Part shown: positions 9,071 through 10,936 of the stretch, piece after piece
Layout of the letters: each line of letters starts with the position of its first letter
Numbering within the stretch: the first letter of the stretch is position 1
NCBI GenBank assembly: GCA_003024985.2
Contig: PXIH01S0021075.1
Length of the DNA: 10,936 bases
Direction: 5' to 3' (one strand)
Source of the DNA: Euperipatoides rowelli
Taxonomy: Eukaryota; Onychophora; Udeonychophora; Euonychophora; Peripatopsidae
The notes under the pieces: generated by a model
Databases searched by the model: none
Seen by the model: the letters and a program-made list of their open reading frames with translations, nothing else
Told to the model about the DNA's origin: nothing
Program-made: the position numbers and the translations under genes

Positions 9071-9137
9071 AGCTTTAAGCAATATTAAAAAAATCATAAT
9101 AATTTTTTATGATGATTTTTTAATATTGCTTAAAGCT
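9071..9137. repeat. near-perfect 67-nt hairpin (inverted repeat)
   Basis: The left arm at 9071-9097 (starting AGCTTTAAGCAATATT) is the reverse complement of 9112-9137, apart from one base of length difference in the A/T run (7 A against 6 T). A 14-base loop separates the arms. Pairing can extend a few bases outward (ACC at 9068-9070 with GGT at 9140-9142) across a two-base bulge. Either strand would fold into a long stem. It could be a tiny foldback element, a cruciform-forming site or a small-RNA precursor; the sequence does not decide. Confidence 0.8.
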
Positions 9138-9473
9138 ATGGTACTCTTAGACACATCAATTACATTAATGAAATTGTTTCCTACTGTACATAAATGCCTT
9201 ATTCTTTTTTTTGTTCAAAACAAAAATATTCTCCACTAGTTTTACTGATTCAAGAATAATTATAATTTCTACTTACTCTTAATTATTTAAAGGCTTTTAG
9301 CTTTTTTTTTTTCATTCGTGTTTTAATAAATCTAATGCGATCCCTAGCTATTTTCCAATCTTTATTAGGCAAGTAGGCTATGATAATTCTCAAGCTAGTC
9401 GCAAATAGTTAACATTTTACACCTTGTGGACAAGATAACAACACTTGCATCTTAAAAACTAGTTGCCCGCATT

Positions 9474-9481
9474 ATTTATAC
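9474..9481. repeat. left target-site duplication of the hAT MITE
   Basis: ATTTATAC immediately precedes the left terminal inverted repeat and is repeated exactly after the right one. Eight bases is the normal hAT target-site duplication length. Confidence 0.92.
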
Positions 9482-9537
9482 CAGGGGTTCCCAACCCTGT
9501 AGCCTCAGATGTTCGATCACAAAACGAAAGCTGGTCC

Positions 9538-9661
9538 GCGTTAACTTGGCAGTGCCCGGATCCCATTGATTTAGATTGTGAGTGGTTAGGCAACGGATTT
9601 TAGGCAGTTGTTTTCTTGTATATCAACCTCTTTAATTCCACCTTTTGTGCCAAGTTAACGC
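9538..9661. repeat. internal 14-bp inverted repeat in the hAT MITE
   Basis: GCGTTAACTTGGCA at 9538-9551 is matched by its exact reverse complement at 9648-9661, separated by 96 bp. It is a second inverted repeat nested inside the transposon. It may be a subterminal transposase-binding feature, the ends of an older nested insertion, or a stem in transcripts. Confidence 0.75.
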
Positions 9662-9664
9662 AGA

Positions 9665-9776
9665 NGAACTTGAGTGCAATGCACACAGACGGTTGAATTG
9701 AGTAGTAGTGGGGATAGTTANGAACTTGAGTGCAATGCACACAGACGGTTGAATTGAGTAGTAGTGGGGATAGTTA
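9665..9776. repeat. exact 56-bp tandem duplication inside the hAT MITE
   Basis: Positions 9665-9720 and 9721-9776 are the same 56 bases, including an N as the first base of each unit; the other 55 bases match without a single difference. This is either a very recent tandem duplication or an assembly product of a variable-copy tandem array. The paired Ns suggest one ambiguous base at the unit junction. Confidence 0.85.
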
Positions 9777-9932
9777 AAGAATTGCCTAAATACAGGCTAT
9801 ACAATCCACATTCTACCACGTTTTTGACATCTTCACATATATTTTCATCATTAAGGAAAATATAGATGGTGCCCGCCACCCTACCAGTATTTTAGTATGT
9901 GCTCTAGGGTACAAAAAGGTTGGGAACCCCTG

Positions 9933-9940
9933 ATTTATAC
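9933..9940. repeat. right target-site duplication of the hAT MITE
   Basis: ATTTATAC immediately follows the right terminal inverted repeat and is identical to the left copy, which fixes the element boundaries to the base. Confidence 0.92.
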
Positions 9941-10936
9941 CCTAAGCCTAATTTTTTCAAAATATCTTGCAATCTAGTATGTCCTTAGAGCCTATTCTTA
10001 ATGCTAGTGTAATCAGATTCCTCTCGATTTCCAGCAATAAATCACAAACACAAAACAAGGAAAACAACAATAAAAGAATCACTAAATAAAGTTGAGCATG
10101 TCTATTGTTATTCTCTTATCTGGTACAATATTCACTATTTGGTCAGAATGAGCGATTCGCTAATCTTATTCCTTTTGCAGTCTGCTCTCGTATTTTGTAA
10201 TGGTAGTACAGGGTAGGCTACTGTTCATTCATATTACACTTTAATAATCAGAGATTATGTATCATAGGCTACCTAATTATTATGAAGATTGTGATGCTTT
10301 TTTTCTTCTTTCTTAAAATTTCACTGCCATCTCTTTATTTCACAAGAAAAGAATCAGTGTCATTATTAATTACCATCCTACATTTCCACATCGTATCACT
10401 TGAATTTATTAGCAAAGATACACAGTATTTCAGAGTTTCAAATCCTTGACAGGTAACATCATTTAGTCTTTTAGTAGTGTATGTGTCTGTATTTCATTGA
10501 TGTGAAATATTTTTAGCAAATGTAGCCTAATATTGGGTTAATAGTGGAAGAATTACGAAGGGTGGAGTATCCCCCAAAAGTTAGAAAATTCCAGAAAAGT
10601 TGGCAAAATCACATTATTTCTAGTTGGCAGATTAAGATGGGGTTTAGGTTACTATATTGTTAATGTTTCGTTTGCGTTTCCCTACTCAAGTTGGCAATTG
10701 GCATATAGCCTACTGTATATGAATGTCTTGGCAAGCAATAAATACACATACAGTAACTTGATTTGGGTCTGAAATTTGTTGATACATGAAACATAAAACC
10801 CCACACACTACTGTAGCCTATATTCAATACACCAATGTTAGAAATTGGACAATGTATAAATTGGGAAAAACTGTTTAAAAAATGAAAGTTGAGACAGATT
10901 GCCAAGATGAAAAAAAATGGATTTCAATTGAAAATA
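9941..10936. other. non-coding flank to the right of the hAT MITE
   Basis: The one longer frame (81 codons on the minus strand, 10660-10905) has no recognisable domain. The stretch holds five sites of the recurrent GTAGGCTA/GTAGCCTA words (10213, 10265, 10522, 10706, 10813). A good plus-strand acceptor-like sequence ends at 10180. No gene is supported. Confidence 0.6.

Larger units (their letters stand above)
9482..9932. mobile_element. hAT-type miniature inverted-repeat element (MITE), 451 bp
   Basis: The element begins CAGGGGTTCCCAACC (9482-9496) and ends with the exact reverse complement (9918-9932), giving 15-bp perfect terminal inverted repeats. Imperfect similarity continues inward on the right side (TTTTTGTACCC on the complement). 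It is flanked on both sides by ATTTATAC (9474-9481 and 9933-9940), an exact 8-bp target-site duplication. CAGGGG... ends with 8-bp duplications are characteristic of the hAT superfamily. There is no transposase reading frame inside, so it is non-autonomous. Internally it has a 14-bp inverted repeat and an exact 56-bp tandem duplication; without the extra copy it would be about 395 bp. The intact duplication and termini suggest a fairly recent insertion. Confidence 0.93.

Noticed and set aside
10660-10905. 81-codon minus-strand frame
   Set aside because: It has no recognisable domain and overlaps the dispersed GTAGCCTA words typical of non-coding DNA here.
1-10936. tRNA, rRNA or CRISPR array
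   Set aside because: No tRNA T-arm/D-arm pair, rRNA-like stretch or regularly spaced repeat array was seen on either strand.
1-10936. Bacterial contig contamination
   Set aside because: Gene density is far too low, the splice-like motifs and hAT MITE fit an animal genome, and no bacterial operon neighbours are present.

Overview
The window is about 11 kb of very AT-rich DNA with many A/T homopolymer runs, almost no long open reading frames, metazoan-type splice-site motifs and an intact hAT-type miniature transposon. This points to a nuclear contig from an animal, most likely an invertebrate; I cannot name the species. Five single-base Ns (2648, 2916, 7576, 9665, 9721) mark unresolved assembly positions.

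Only one gene can be supported: a 713-codon uninterrupted reading frame on the minus strand (5856 down to 3715). It encodes an AAA-ATPase-like domain followed by a PD-(D/E)XK nuclease-fold domain, an architecture best known from bacteria and their endosymbiotic or gut relatives and scattered patchily in eukaryotes. Here it has a eukaryotic setting: a strong predicted 3' splice site 100 nt upstream of the start codon, a polyadenylation hexamer overlapping the stop codon, and a C-terminal tail with a bipartite nuclear localisation pattern. By eye, the nuclease motif has Asn where the family normally has its metal-binding Asp. The gene therefore looks like an old bacterial-type acquisition that now lives in, and may serve, the host nucleus.

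Layout: 1-3713 is AT-rich non-coding DNA (two poly-C tracts, no gene). 3715-5856 is the gene and 5857-5956 its probable 5' untranslated exon. 5957-9473 is non-coding and may hold the upstream intron and promoter. It contains several AGGCCT-centred palindromes, an E-box next to a pair of forkhead-type sites, two short related GC-rich patches and a 67-nt near-perfect hairpin. 9482-9932 is a hAT-type MITE with an exact 8-bp target-site duplication and an internal exact 56-bp tandem duplication. 9941-10936 is non-coding. Across the whole window the words GTAGGCTA and GTAGCCTA (either strand) recur far more often than this base composition predicts.
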